Assembly (NCBI GenBank): GCA_029572935.1
Contig: JAKQHM010000024.1
Location: 35,547-99,546, forward strand
Direction of reading: 5' to 3'
Source of the DNA: Bacteroidota bacterium
Lineage (GTDB): Bacteria; Bacteroidota; Bacteroidia; Chitinophagales; Saprospiraceae
DNA length: 64,000 bases
A program made the position numbers and the translations under genes. The notes under the pieces are model-generated. The model was given only the letters and a program-made list of their open reading frames with translations. It had not been told where the DNA came from and made no database searches. Each line of letters opens with the position of its first letter. Within the stretch, counting starts at the first letter, position 1. Below, one piece after another: positions 30,222 to 40,019 of the stretch.

Positions 30222-31297
30222 ACGATCTGAAAAGGATATTTGCCGGAAAGCGTGTCTTTGTGACAGGACATACCGGATTCAAAGGCGTTTGGCTTATGGA
30301 AATGCTGGATCTTCTGGGAGCGGAGACCTTCGGATATGCCTTAGCTCCAGAGGGCCGGGTTTCACACTATAATTTGATCGGAAAAAAATTTCAGGAAAAA
30401 ATTGGCGACATTAATGATCCAATGACCCTTTCCAAAGCCATTTTGGATTTTTCTCCGGACCTGTTGATTCATATGGCTGCCCAATCATTGGTCAGACAAT
30501 CGTACAAGGATCCTGTCGAAACCTATCAAACAAATGTAATGGGGAGCCTTCAAGTCTTGCATGCTGCGGCGCACTGCCGTTCACTGTCAGGGATCCTGAT
30601 GATTACCACGGACAAGGTCTATGAAAACAAGGAAATTCACTATGCTTATCGCGAATCTGACCGGCTTGGAGGTTACGATATGTACAGTTCCTCCAAGGCC
30701 TGTTGTGAAATATTGATTGATTCTTTCAGAAGGAGTTTTCTGTCACCCGATCAATACGGCAACTCCCACCACATCATACTTTGTTCTGCACGATCTGGAA
30801 ATGTAATAGGAGGGGGAGACTGGAATCAGGACAGACTGATTCCCGATTTGGTAGCTTCTGCTACCGGTGGGGTATCTGTCGCCATCCGCAATCCGGTAGC
30901 GGTAAGACCCTGGCAACATGTTTTAGATTGCCTGAATGGTTATCTGATGTTGAGCGCCCGTATGATGGAAAAGGATCTTGGCGTTTCAGGTGCCTGGAAT
31001 TTTGCTCCTAACTCTGACGATGTTCTAAATGTAAAGGAACTGGCTGATGAAGCCAGAAAGAACTGGGATAAGATTCAGTACCATTTGTTCAAAGATCCGG
31101 ATACTCCACATGAAGCCGGTTTGCTTCTGCTCGACCACCACAAGGCGGTGTCGAAGCTTGGCTGGAAACCCAGGTATCGTTCTGAACAATCGGTCAGACT
31201 GACTATGGACTGGTATAAAGCATTTTACGAAAATAATGAACTCATCACCCGGAATCAAATTGAGGATTTTTTAAAATCAGAGCCACATGAAATTTGA
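30206..31297 (+). CDS. rfbG: CDP-glucose 4,6-dehydratase
   Basis: GKRVFVTGHTGFKGVWLMEML, TTDKVYENKE, YSSSKACCEIL, CSARSGNVIGGGDWNQDRLIPD; start overlaps the rfbF stop. Confidence 0.95.
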   Translation: MENMVNDLKRIFAGKRVFVTGHTGFKGVWLMEMLDLLGAETFGYALAPEGRVSHYNLIGKKFQEKIGDINDPMTLSKAILDFSPDLLIHMAAQSLVRQSYKDPVETYQTNVMGSLQVLHAAAHCRSLSGILMITTDKVYENKEIHYAYRESDRLGGYDMYSSSKACCEILIDSFRRSFLSPDQYGNSHHIILCSARSGNVIGGGDWNQDRLIPDLVASATGGVSVAIRNPVAVRPWQHVLDCLNGYLMLSARMMEKDLGVSGAWNFAPNSDDVLNVKELADEARKNWDKIQYHLFKDPDTPHEAGLLLLDHHKAVSKLGWKPRYRSEQSVRLTMDWYKAFYENNELITRNQIEDFLKSEPHEI

Positions 31298-31832
31298 ATC
31301 AACCGGATTTGATGGATTGTACCTGATCCGTCCTGAACCCTATGCGGATGAAAGGGGATGGTTTTTTCGTACCTATTGCGAGCGGGAATTTGCATCGATT
31401 GGTTTTACGGGACATTTTGTCCAAATGAATTTGTCCCATAATAAGAAAAAAGGAACCCTGCGAGGAATGCATGCTCAGATTAAACCGCACCAGGAGGCCA
31501 AACTCATACGCTGCATCAAGGGCAGGATCTGGGATGTAGTCGTTGATCTGCGCGTCGGTTCGCCTACATTTCTTCAGTATTTTGCTGTTGAACTTTCTGA
31601 ATATGACTTTCTTTCTCTTTGGGTCCCTGAAGGTTTTGCACATGGCTTTCTGACCCTGGAGGATGCAACAGAATTGATCTATCATCATACCCATTTTTAT
31701 ACGCCCGGGGAGGAATTCTGTGTCCGGTACGACGATCCGGCAGTGGGCATCAAATGGCCCGATGTGGTGGAAACCGTCTCGGAAAAGGATAGATCTTATG
31801 CTTTTATTCAACAAGACTTTAAAGGAATATGA
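31287..31832 (+). CDS. dTDP-4-dehydrorhamnose 3,5-epimerase family (RfbC-like) sugar epimerase
   Basis: RGWFFRTYCEREF, QMNLSHNKKKGTLRGMHAQ, WVPEGFAHGFLTLEDATELIYHHTHFYTPGEE. Confidence 0.9.
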   Translation: MKFESTGFDGLYLIRPEPYADERGWFFRTYCEREFASIGFTGHFVQMNLSHNKKKGTLRGMHAQIKPHQEAKLIRCIKGRIWDVVVDLRVGSPTFLQYFAVELSEYDFLSLWVPEGFAHGFLTLEDATELIYHHTHFYTPGEEFCVRYDDPAVGIKWPDVVETVSEKDRSYAFIQQDFKGI

Positions 31833-31833
31833 T

Positions 31834-33063
31834 ATGAGCCATTGTAGATTTTGCGGAAACAAGCTGACAGAGGAATTCGTAGACCTCGGTTTTTCACCCC
31901 CCTCGAATTCCTTTTTGAAGGAGGAACAATTAAATTCTCCGGAAGTGCACTACCCCTTGAAGGTCATGGTGTGTACAAACTGCTTTTTGGTGCAGACCCA
32001 GGGATTTTCTCGTTCAGAAGAAATATTCCACTCTGATTACGCCTATTTTTCATCTTACTCCAGTACCTGGCTCCAGCATGCAAAAGCCTATTCCGAAAAT
32101 ATGATTGCACGTTTTGGATTGAATGAGTCCAGTCTGGCAATTGAACTTGCAAGCAACGATGGTTACCTGCTTCAATATTTTAAGGAAAAGAATGTAAAAG
32201 TGCTAGGGGTGGAACCAAGTTCCAATACAGCTGAAGTGGCCATTTCAAAGGGAATACGCACCATCGTGGATTTTTTTGGAACACGGCTGGCAAATGAAAT
32301 GGCCTCCCGTTCCGAGTTGGCCGATCTGCTGATTGGCAACAATGTGCTGGCTCATGTGCCTGATATCGGGGACTTTGTAAAAGGTATGAAAAAAATTCTG
32401 AAGCCGGACGGTTTGATCACCATGGAATTTCCTCACCTGATGAAATTGATACAATTCCATCAGTTTGACACGATTTACCATGAGCATTTTTCCTACCTTT
32501 CCTTAACTGTTGTGAAAAGAATTTTTGAATCTGCCGGATTGGAGTTGTTCGATGTTGAGGAAATTACCACTCATGGAGGATCGCTGAGAATTTTTGCAAA
32601 GCATCAGGGCTCAGAAGCCTATCCCATCAAGGATACAGTAGCCACCATGATGCGTAAGGAATCTGCATTTGGACTGGATCGGATGGATGCTTTTGCCCAT
32701 TTTCAAAACAGGGTCAATGCGATTAAGAACAGGTTCAATAAATTTTTAATAGACACCCGCATCAGTGGAAAAACCGTAGCAGCCTATGGCGCTGCAGCAA
32801 AGGGAAATACCTTGCTCAATTTTTGCGGCATACGGAAAGACCTCATACATTTTGTTGTGGATGCTTCCCCGCACAAGCAAGGTCGCTATACACCCGGTAC
32901 CCATATACCGGTCGTTTCGGAAGATTTGATCCGCGACGTAAAGCCGGATTATGTGGTCATATTTCCATGGAACATCAGGGAAGAAATATCCGGACAACTG
33001 GAGTACATCAGGAGATGGGGCGGAAAGTTTGTGGTGGCCATTCCGGGATTTGAAGTATTTTAA
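31834..33063 (+). CDS. NDP-sugar C-methyltransferase (TylCIII/NovU-like SAM methyltransferase)
   Basis: N-terminal zinc motif CRFCGNKL..FVDLGFSPPSNSFL; IELASNDGYLLQYF SAM motif; C-terminal AYGAAAKGNTLLNF; ATG at 31834. Confidence 0.85.
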   Translation: MSHCRFCGNKLTEEFVDLGFSPPSNSFLKEEQLNSPEVHYPLKVMVCTNCFLVQTQGFSRSEEIFHSDYAYFSSYSSTWLQHAKAYSENMIARFGLNESSLAIELASNDGYLLQYFKEKNVKVLGVEPSSNTAEVAISKGIRTIVDFFGTRLANEMASRSELADLLIGNNVLAHVPDIGDFVKGMKKILKPDGLITMEFPHLMKLIQFHQFDTIYHEHFSYLSLTVVKRIFESAGLELFDVEEITTHGGSLRIFAKHQGSEAYPIKDTVATMMRKESAFGLDRMDAFAHFQNRVNAIKNRFNKFLIDTRISGKTVAAYGAAAKGNTLLNFCGIRKDLIHFVVDASPHKQGRYTPGTHIPVVSEDLIRDVKPDYVVIFPWNIREEISGQLEYIRRWGGKFVVAIPGFEVF

Positions 33064-33066
33064 TAG

Positions 33067-33918
33067 ATGAAGATTTTGGTCACAGGAGGAACAGGCTTTT
33101 TGGGCAGGCATGTAGTTCGTGCGCTGGTCAGAAGGGAGTTACATCCTGTGTTACTGCATAGACCGGGTCAGGATGTTCCTGACTTTGAATTTCCAGATGG
33201 GAGTTTAAGTTATATCCAGGGCGACATGAATTCCTTAATTAATGGAGAAATAAACCCCTCTGTTATTAAGGATATAGAGCATGTGATCCATCTTGCATGG
33301 AGTGGTTTGCCCCGGTATCGCGACATGTTTCATATTGAAGAGAATCTGATGGAGCAATACCATTTTATAAAAAAACTAATCCAGTCCGGGATCCGCGATG
33401 TGACAATCACCGGCACCTGTCTGGAATATGGCATGAAGGAAGGTTGTCTTCATGCGGAAGACAAAACCGATCCGAAGGTCCCGTATGCAATTGCCAAGGA
33501 TTCCCTCAGGAGATTTCTGTTTCAACTGCACGACAGAATGCCTTTCAGAATCAAATGGCTCAGGTTGTTTTACACCTATGGCGAAGGTCAGTCAGAAACT
33601 TCACTGTTAAGCCAGTTGCAAAGAGCTCTGGACAGAGGAGATGCTGAATTCAACATGAGCCCCGGGGATCAGCTCAGAGATTATTTGCCCGTTGAGAAAA
33701 TGGCATCAGGCATTGTTCATGCTTCCGTTGATCTGGACAGAAGCAGCATTTTAAATTGTTGCAGTGGTCAACCGGTGACGGTATCTTCATTGGTACAGGA
33801 ATTTATTGAAAAGCATGGGGGAAAGATCAAACTCAATAAGGGATTTTACCCCTATCCGGATTATGAGCCTCATTCATTTTGGGGTAAACCGGATATTAAT
33901 TTTTCGAATATCAAATAA
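33067..33918 (+). CDS. NAD-dependent epimerase/dehydratase (probable NDP-4-ketosugar reductase)
   Basis: MKILVTGGTGFLGRHVVRAL; TGTCLEYG; PYAIAKDSLRRFLF. Confidence 0.85.
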   Translation: MKILVTGGTGFLGRHVVRALVRRELHPVLLHRPGQDVPDFEFPDGSLSYIQGDMNSLINGEINPSVIKDIEHVIHLAWSGLPRYRDMFHIEENLMEQYHFIKKLIQSGIRDVTITGTCLEYGMKEGCLHAEDKTDPKVPYAIAKDSLRRFLFQLHDRMPFRIKWLRLFYTYGEGQSETSLLSQLQRALDRGDAEFNMSPGDQLRDYLPVEKMASGIVHASVDLDRSSILNCCSGQPVTVSSLVQEFIEKHGGKIKLNKGFYPYPDYEPHSFWGKPDINFSNIK

Positions 33919-33930
33919 CTGAAATATAAA

Positions 33931-34659
33931 ATGGATCCGATTAAAGAATTTATCGACGAGAGAAAAAAGAGAATTGCTTCCTTTGATCAAAATGCTGAGT
34001 TAAAAAAGGCAGCACATGAATTTAATGTGGTGTCCAACCGAGAGAAATACTCGTACAATTTCAGCTGGATGGGAAGACCCATCATTCAATATCCACAGGA
34101 TATGATCGCCATGCAGGAGATTATCTGGGATCTCAAACCGGACCTGATTGTCGAAACGGGTATCGCACATGGAGGTTCGCTGATTTATTATGCTTCTATT
34201 TTGGAGCTCATCGGCAAAGGTGAGATCATCGGAATCGATATAGATATCAGGGAGCACAACAGACAGGAGATTGAAAAGCATCCCATGTATAAGAGGATTT
34301 CCATGATACAGGGGTCCAGTATTGACGAAGCCATTGTCAAAGAAGTAAGTGCCAGGGCGGCAGGCAAGGGTACCGTGATGGTTTGCCTGGATTCCAACCA
34401 TACACACGATCATGTATTGGCTGAATTGAAGTTATATCAGCATCTAGTTACTCCGGGATCTTATCTGGTGGTATTTGATACCATTATCGAGGAAATGCCT
34501 GCGGGGATGTACGATCGTCCCTGGGACGTGGGAAATAACGCCATGACTGCAGTCAATGAATTCCTGGAGGAAAACAAAGATTTTGAAATTGACACTGAAA
34601 TTGATCATAAACTTTTAATCAGTGTGGCACCTAAAGGATACCTGAGACGAAAGAAATAA
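33931..34659 (+). CDS. Cephalosporin hydroxylase (CmcI)-family protein, probable sugar methyltransferase/modifier
   Basis: IQYPQDMIAMQEIIWDLKPDLIVETGIAHGGSLIYYASIL; VCLDSNHTHDHVLAELKLY. Confidence 0.85.
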   Translation: MDPIKEFIDERKKRIASFDQNAELKKAAHEFNVVSNREKYSYNFSWMGRPIIQYPQDMIAMQEIIWDLKPDLIVETGIAHGGSLIYYASILELIGKGEIIGIDIDIREHNRQEIEKHPMYKRISMIQGSSIDEAIVKEVSARAAGKGTVMVCLDSNHTHDHVLAELKLYQHLVTPGSYLVVFDTIIEEMPAGMYDRPWDVGNNAMTAVNEFLEENKDFEIDTEIDHKLLISVAPKGYLRRKK

Positions 34660-34666
34660 AATTAGT

Positions 34667-36166
34667 TTGGTCGGCATCGGTAAAAATATCCTGTCCAATG
34701 CGGCTCTGCAAGCCTGGCTGGCCTTGTCTCAGGTTTTGTTGGTTCCCTTGTATATTCACTATTTGGGCATTGAAGCATATGGCCTCGTGGGGTTTTATGC
34801 CAGTATTCAGGCCATCTTTTTTATTTTCGATTTCGGATTTAGCGCTACCCTGAATCAGGAATTAGCCAGACCGGTTTCGAATATGCAAGGAAAAATTTCA
34901 CGGGCCGATCTGATTCGCAGCATGGAGCTGCTTTTTCTGATACTGGCATCTACGGCAGCATTACTGATCGTGATGGCAGCCCCCTGGCTGAGCAGGCGTA
35001 TGATATCAGACTCTGTTTTGGATCCCGATGTCATCACCTGGAGTATCCGGCTGATGGGTATATTGGTGGGTACAAGGCTTCCCATTGGATTGTACACAGG
35101 CGCACTGAATGGACTCGAAAGACAATTGAGATTAAACCTGATTCTGATCGCTTCTGAAGTTCTCAGATTCCTTTCCATCATTATCTGTCTGGTATGGTTT
35201 TGGAATCACATCTTTGCTTTCTTTTATATCCAGATAGTTTTCTCGTTTCTCACCTGGTTATTCTTGCGCTATGAACTTTGGAAAACGGAAAAAGTGTCCG
35301 GATACGTCCCAAATGCGGGATGGGCCCATCTTGCTTCCGGTTTTCGTTTCACAGCAGGAGTAGCGGGAGTCTCCATCGTATCGGTTATGATTTCTCAAAT
35401 TGATAAGATTCTGATCTCTGGATTGGTGAGCCTGGAACAATTGGGTTATTATACCCTTGCTTTTGCCATTGCCGCCATACCATCCAAATTCGTGGGACCG
35501 GTAGCCAATGCATTTTATCCCAGGATGGTAAAAGCCCATGCTCTGAATAACCCGGAGCAATTGTGGAAGGTCTATCAACAAGCCTGTCAGTTGGTGGCTC
35601 TTATCATTGTACCGGTTAGTTTCTGTCTAATTTTCTTTGCTGATTCCCTGCTTGTTCTTTGGTTGAGAGATCCGGATCTGACCGGACAAATAGCCAACAT
35701 GGTAAGAATTTTTACAGTAGGCTTTATGCTGAACGGAGTGATGACCATGCCATATTTTCTACAACTCACCGAACGTTGGACCTCCCTTTCGTTTTTCAAA
35801 AATCTGTTAGCCTCTCTGATCCTGATTCCCTTTTTATTTTTTGTTACAAAAATTTATGGTATTGTTGGTGCATCCTTCCTTTGGTTGATTTTAAATTTTT
35901 CCTATGTTGTGATAGAAATACCAATGATGCATAAAAGGTTATTTCCGGATATGATGGGATATTGGTATAGAAATTCATTTTTAAAGCCCGTCCTCTGGGG
36001 CAGCGCAATGAATCTTTTACTATATCTGATTTTGCACCCCCTGGACTTGCCTCCATTCGTTTTACTGCTGATCCTGGTGGGTGCTTTTGTGATTATGACA
36101 TTGTTGATTAACCGCATGTTGCCTTCAAGGCCACTGCTGACACTAATTAAACACAGTCCATTGTGA
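34667..36166 (+). CDS. Oligosaccharide flippase (Wzx-like, MVF superfamily)
   Basis: About 12-14 TM; FDFGFSATLNQELAR; DKILISGLVSLEQLGYYTLAFAIA; apparent TTG start. Confidence 0.82.
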   Translation: MVGIGKNILSNAALQAWLALSQVLLVPLYIHYLGIEAYGLVGFYASIQAIFFIFDFGFSATLNQELARPVSNMQGKISRADLIRSMELLFLILASTAALLIVMAAPWLSRRMISDSVLDPDVITWSIRLMGILVGTRLPIGLYTGALNGLERQLRLNLILIASEVLRFLSIIICLVWFWNHIFAFFYIQIVFSFLTWLFLRYELWKTEKVSGYVPNAGWAHLASGFRFTAGVAGVSIVSVMISQIDKILISGLVSLEQLGYYTLAFAIAAIPSKFVGPVANAFYPRMVKAHALNNPEQLWKVYQQACQLVALIIVPVSFCLIFFADSLLVLWLRDPDLTGQIANMVRIFTVGFMLNGVMTMPYFLQLTERWTSLSFFKNLLASLILIPFLFFVTKIYGIVGASFLWLILNFSYVVIEIPMMHKRLFPDMMGYWYRNSFLKPVLWGSAMNLLLYLILHPLDLPPFVLLLILVGAFVIMTLLINRMLPSRPLLTLIKHSPL

Positions 36167-37365
36167 ATGAGAAAGTCACCATCCTGATTCCAACACGGGA
36201 CCGGCAGGCTTATCTGGAATATGCCCTGAGGTCTTGTCTGAATTCCAGTTACTCCAATCTGGAGGTAATTGTTTGCGACAATTCCTCAACAGATGATTTT
36301 CAATCCGTGATGGCATCTTTTCAAGACAGTAGATTAAAATATGTTAAATCGCCCCTTTTTTTGAGCATGGTTGCCAATTGGGAATTTGCGCTTTCCCAGG
36401 TGGAGGATGGTTATGTCAGCATTCTGGGCGATGACGATGCATTTTTGCCAGATGGTATAAGGAGTGCCATGAATCTGCTGGAAAAATCAGGTCTGGATGC
36501 CATCAGCTGGCGGCAGTGTTTTTATCGCTGGCCGGGAAATGATTTTGTAAAGATTCCGGAATTGTATCAGATTCCTCTTCAATCCGGATGGGAAATACGT
36601 TCTACCGAAAAGTTTCTTCCCAGGGTACTGGAAGGAAAATGCATTCCCGGAGATCTGCCCTGGCTCTATGGCGGGATCGTGCACATACGCTATGTTCATT
36701 CCATCAAAAAGAAATCAGGTGGAAAGTTTTTCCATTCCAGGATTCCGGATATCTATTCTGCCATGGTGTTGGCATCAGAGATGGATTCCTATGTTTTTTC
36801 AAATGAACCATTCAGCATTGCAGGACACAGCGCTAAAAGCAATGGGGCCGTCCAATTGATGCACGATGAAAAGTTCAAGGAGCGGAAAGAGGATTTCCAC
36901 AAAGGTGAGGGTGACATACCTTTTCATACCAGTTTGGAATTTATTCATCTTTATCCCATTCTGGTTTGGGAGGCTTATCTCCAATCTTGTGAGACAGGTT
37001 GCCAGCGCTTCAAAAAAAATTTAATCGTCCCTGAGCAGCAACTCAGACGTGCAGTGATCGATGCAGTGGCACTTGGCTTTTACGAGGAAAATCGCGAGAG
37101 ATTGGACCGAATGGCCAGGAATTTGGGATGCGGTCAGGTGATGATGAATCATCGATTTCGTCAGAGATTGATTAAATGGTTCTTTAAATTTAGGGAGTAT
37201 GGCCAGGCCTGGACAAGGAATGTTTTTATTAATTGCCAGGCAGAAGGATTCCGAGATATAGGAGATGCAGCCTTTCATCACGATCGCATAAGGGCAAGGT
37301 ATCCGGGAATATTTAAGGCCTGGATTCACAATGCTCTTTTGTTGTTAAAAAGATTTGCATGGTAA
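36163..37365 (+). CDS. Glycosyltransferase family 2
   Basis: VTILIPTRDRQAYLEYALRSCLNSSYSNLEVIVCDNSSTDDF; ILGDDDAF; GTG start overlapping the wzx stop. Confidence 0.9.
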   Translation: MNEKVTILIPTRDRQAYLEYALRSCLNSSYSNLEVIVCDNSSTDDFQSVMASFQDSRLKYVKSPLFLSMVANWEFALSQVEDGYVSILGDDDAFLPDGIRSAMNLLEKSGLDAISWRQCFYRWPGNDFVKIPELYQIPLQSGWEIRSTEKFLPRVLEGKCIPGDLPWLYGGIVHIRYVHSIKKKSGGKFFHSRIPDIYSAMVLASEMDSYVFSNEPFSIAGHSAKSNGAVQLMHDEKFKERKEDFHKGEGDIPFHTSLEFIHLYPILVWEAYLQSCETGCQRFKKNLIVPEQQLRRAVIDAVALGFYEENRERLDRMARNLGCGQVMMNHRFRQRLIKWFFKFREYGQAWTRNVFINCQAEGFRDIGDAAFHHDRIRARYPGIFKAWIHNALLLLKRFAW

Positions 37366-38615
37366 GCGTTTTTCAAATCGGTTGGAGAATGCGGTATGCT
37401 GTACCCAGAGCACTGGAGCGGAAATCAATGTTAAGCAGGTTGTATACGGATCTTTGTCAGGAGGGTTCCATGCAGACTGTTATCAAATATTTATCTCCTG
37501 TATTTCCTCCTACCTGGATGGAGAAATGGGAAGCACGTCGTACAGAACTTCCGGGTGAAAGAATTGTGGATTATCCGTTCGTCGCCTTACGGAGTAAGTT
37601 CAGCGGACTCGCGATTAAAAACGAGGCGGACTCATGCCGGCATTTTATGAGATGGGATGAAAGGATCGGAAATAAAGTCTTGCGTGATTTAAAACAAGAT
37701 ACATGTGATTTTATATATCTTTTCAATACCGCTGCTTACACCGTATTGAGAGGGAATCGATCCGTAAAGGGGATCCTGGAGCAATGCAGTCTGCCTTACA
37801 GCACTTATCGGGAGGCAGTCATCCGGGAGTCAGCGAAATATCCGGACTGGACAAATTATTCAACTCCTGTTACGGGTGCTGATTCTGAAATAAAGGAATT
37901 CATCCATAGAGAAGAATCGGAATGGACCTTGGCAGAGAAGATTGTTTGCCCTTCTGTTCATGTCGCTCAGGATCTGAGCCAAAAAGGCATCGACCCCAAT
38001 AAAATTACCATCATTCCTTATGGTTTTAATTACGGAATTGTTCCGAAACTCAGACAAATCAAGAAAAATTCCAGGCTGAGGGTAGGTACAGTCGGGTATC
38101 TCTCCATCCGAAAAGGCATCCACCATTTTTATCAAACCATCCTCAAGTATCCGGTAGCGGAGTATGTGGCGGTTGGGCCGAGGGGCTTTGATCTCACAGA
38201 TTCAGGCATGGAACTTCTGGCTGATAAATGCAGACTTACGGGGCAATTAAGCAGCCGATCCATGGAATCAGAATATAAAAGTATGGACGTGCTTCTGTTT
38301 CTTACGATAGGGGAAGGATCTGCCACGGTAGTGTATGAAGCATTGAGTCTGGGCATCCCGGTGGTGACGACCCGTTCCTGCGGATCGATCGTAGAAGATG
38401 GCGTCTCTGGCTTTATAGTAGATCCGGATGATTACGACAAGGTCGTCTATTGTCTTGAGTTATTGTCAGATCCTGACTTCTATGGGCATATGTCCGAACA
38501 GGCTATTTTAAGAAGTGCGTTTGGGAGTACCCATGCTTATACGGATCGGTTGATTGCTTATTTTGAAGGACTGTCAACCAAGAGATCTGATGCTACTCAA
38601 ATTAATATTCAATGA
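37359..38615 (+). CDS. Glycosyltransferase (GT4-like)
   Basis: SRLRVGTVGYLSIRKGIHHFYQTI; LLFLTIGEGSATVVYEALSLGIPVVTTRSCGSIVEDGVSGFIVDPDD. Confidence 0.85.
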   Translation: MVSVFQIGWRMRYAVPRALERKSMLSRLYTDLCQEGSMQTVIKYLSPVFPPTWMEKWEARRTELPGERIVDYPFVALRSKFSGLAIKNEADSCRHFMRWDERIGNKVLRDLKQDTCDFIYLFNTAAYTVLRGNRSVKGILEQCSLPYSTYREAVIRESAKYPDWTNYSTPVTGADSEIKEFIHREESEWTLAEKIVCPSVHVAQDLSQKGIDPNKITIIPYGFNYGIVPKLRQIKKNSRLRVGTVGYLSIRKGIHHFYQTILKYPVAEYVAVGPRGFDLTDSGMELLADKCRLTGQLSSRSMESEYKSMDVLLFLTIGEGSATVVYEALSLGIPVVTTRSCGSIVEDGVSGFIVDPDDYDKVVYCLELLSDPDFYGHMSEQAILRSAFGSTHAYTDRLIAYFEGLSTKRSDATQINIQ

Positions 38616-38711
38616 GTATGAAAAGGAAGGTGGTGAATCACAGGGAACTTCAGTTTTATCGCAGGCTGATATTTGAGCTTTGGCCGGTTTATTCCAAAAA
38701 TTATTCCTGAT

Positions 38712-40019
38712 ATGTTCATGGAACTGGCTTCTATATCCATGCTTCTATGTGTCCTTTTGCTGGGATACTTTTTGCTGTTTAGGGCTGGCTTCAAGTCTCA
38801 TTTTGTTTTTGGATTTGGTTGGATCATATTTACAGTTTACTATTTTGCCACCCCGGTTTATTTTTATTTTCAGGACAGAAGCACAGTGTGGGGAAGCGTT
38901 GAGGCATTTCGTTTCGTTGGTGAAAACATCACTCCATTTTACGCCAGAGGTTTTCTTTATTTTTCATTGGCTCTGCTATTTATTTTGACCGGATATTTTA
39001 TCATGGGGAGGAACCAGCCCGGATACCCAACGGTTATGTTCCATCACAGAAAAGGCTTGTTGATATTTTTGTTTTTTACTTTTTACTTTCTCATTATTCT
39101 CAATTTTCTGATCTCAGGTATTAATCCATTGGATATACTGCTTGGATCAACCGATGAGACCTTATGGTCTGTGACAGGTGGAAGTAATTACCTGAAGAAT
39201 TTTGCAGACTCTTTGATCACCTGCCTGGTACTGGCCTGGCTCATTAAAGTGGACAGAAGGATGTTTTTCCTGATGGCTCTCCTGTCGCTAATCATTTTTT
39301 TACTAATGGGTTTCCGGTACCGGATCATCATGACTCTAGTGGGTTTGCTGACTCTGGGACTGCTCAACAAGAAAGTCGGTCCGGCTCTGATCGTTAGATC
39401 CGCTGCCACCGGTACTTTTATTTTATACCTGCTCTTATTCATTACCTACAACAGGTTTCAATTTGTATCAGGAGATTTTGATGCAATGGTTTTCTCGCCA
39501 TCTGAATTTGAAATTGTACATACGCTCGCTGAGCAGACCCGTGGAGCTTTGGATGATATCAACATCATACAGTATTATGAAACCAGACGCGAATCCCGGC
39601 ATGATTATGGTTTGACTTTTTTATATTTTATCATAAGGGCGATTCCCAGATCGCTGGCGGGAGAATGGAAAGACTCCATGTATCCTCCTCCTGCATTTCC
39701 GATCGTAGATGAGGCTTATAATCTTCCTGCAGATTGGGGGCCGACAGGAGAAGCGCCTTTGTTTTTATCTTATTTTTTGATCAGCGGAGGTTTGCCGGCC
39801 CTGATTCTGCTCTGCTTCCTGTCCGGTTTCATCATCAGAGGGTTCTTGCGAAACCGGTCTGTTCGAAATGATAGAGACCTGGCCTTTATGATCATTTTGC
39901 AGATGGCTTTATTTCAATGGTTTACCAGAGGTTACTTTCCTCAATTTGTGGATCATCTTTTTTTTCTTTTGGTGCCTTATTGGATTTATTTTAAAATGAT
40001 TCGCCGTGAAGAAGTCTGA
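38712..40019 (+). CDS. Multi-TM membrane protein, candidate O-antigen/capsule polymerase (Wzy-like)
   Basis: ~10-12 TM in the polysaccharide locus between glycosyltransferases; large periplasmic-type loop ETRRESRHDYGLTFLYFIIRAIPRSLAGEWKDSMYPP. Confidence 0.6.
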   Translation: MFMELASISMLLCVLLLGYFLLFRAGFKSHFVFGFGWIIFTVYYFATPVYFYFQDRSTVWGSVEAFRFVGENITPFYARGFLYFSLALLFILTGYFIMGRNQPGYPTVMFHHRKGLLIFLFFTFYFLIILNFLISGINPLDILLGSTDETLWSVTGGSNYLKNFADSLITCLVLAWLIKVDRRMFFLMALLSLIIFLLMGFRYRIIMTLVGLLTLGLLNKKVGPALIVRSAATGTFILYLLLFITYNRFQFVSGDFDAMVFSPSEFEIVHTLAEQTRGALDDINIIQYYETRRESRHDYGLTFLYFIIRAIPRSLAGEWKDSMYPPPAFPIVDEAYNLPADWGPTGEAPLFLSYFLISGGLPALILLCFLSGFIIRGFLRNRSVRNDRDLAFMIILQMALFQWFTRGYFPQFVDHLFFLLVPYWIYFKMIRREEV

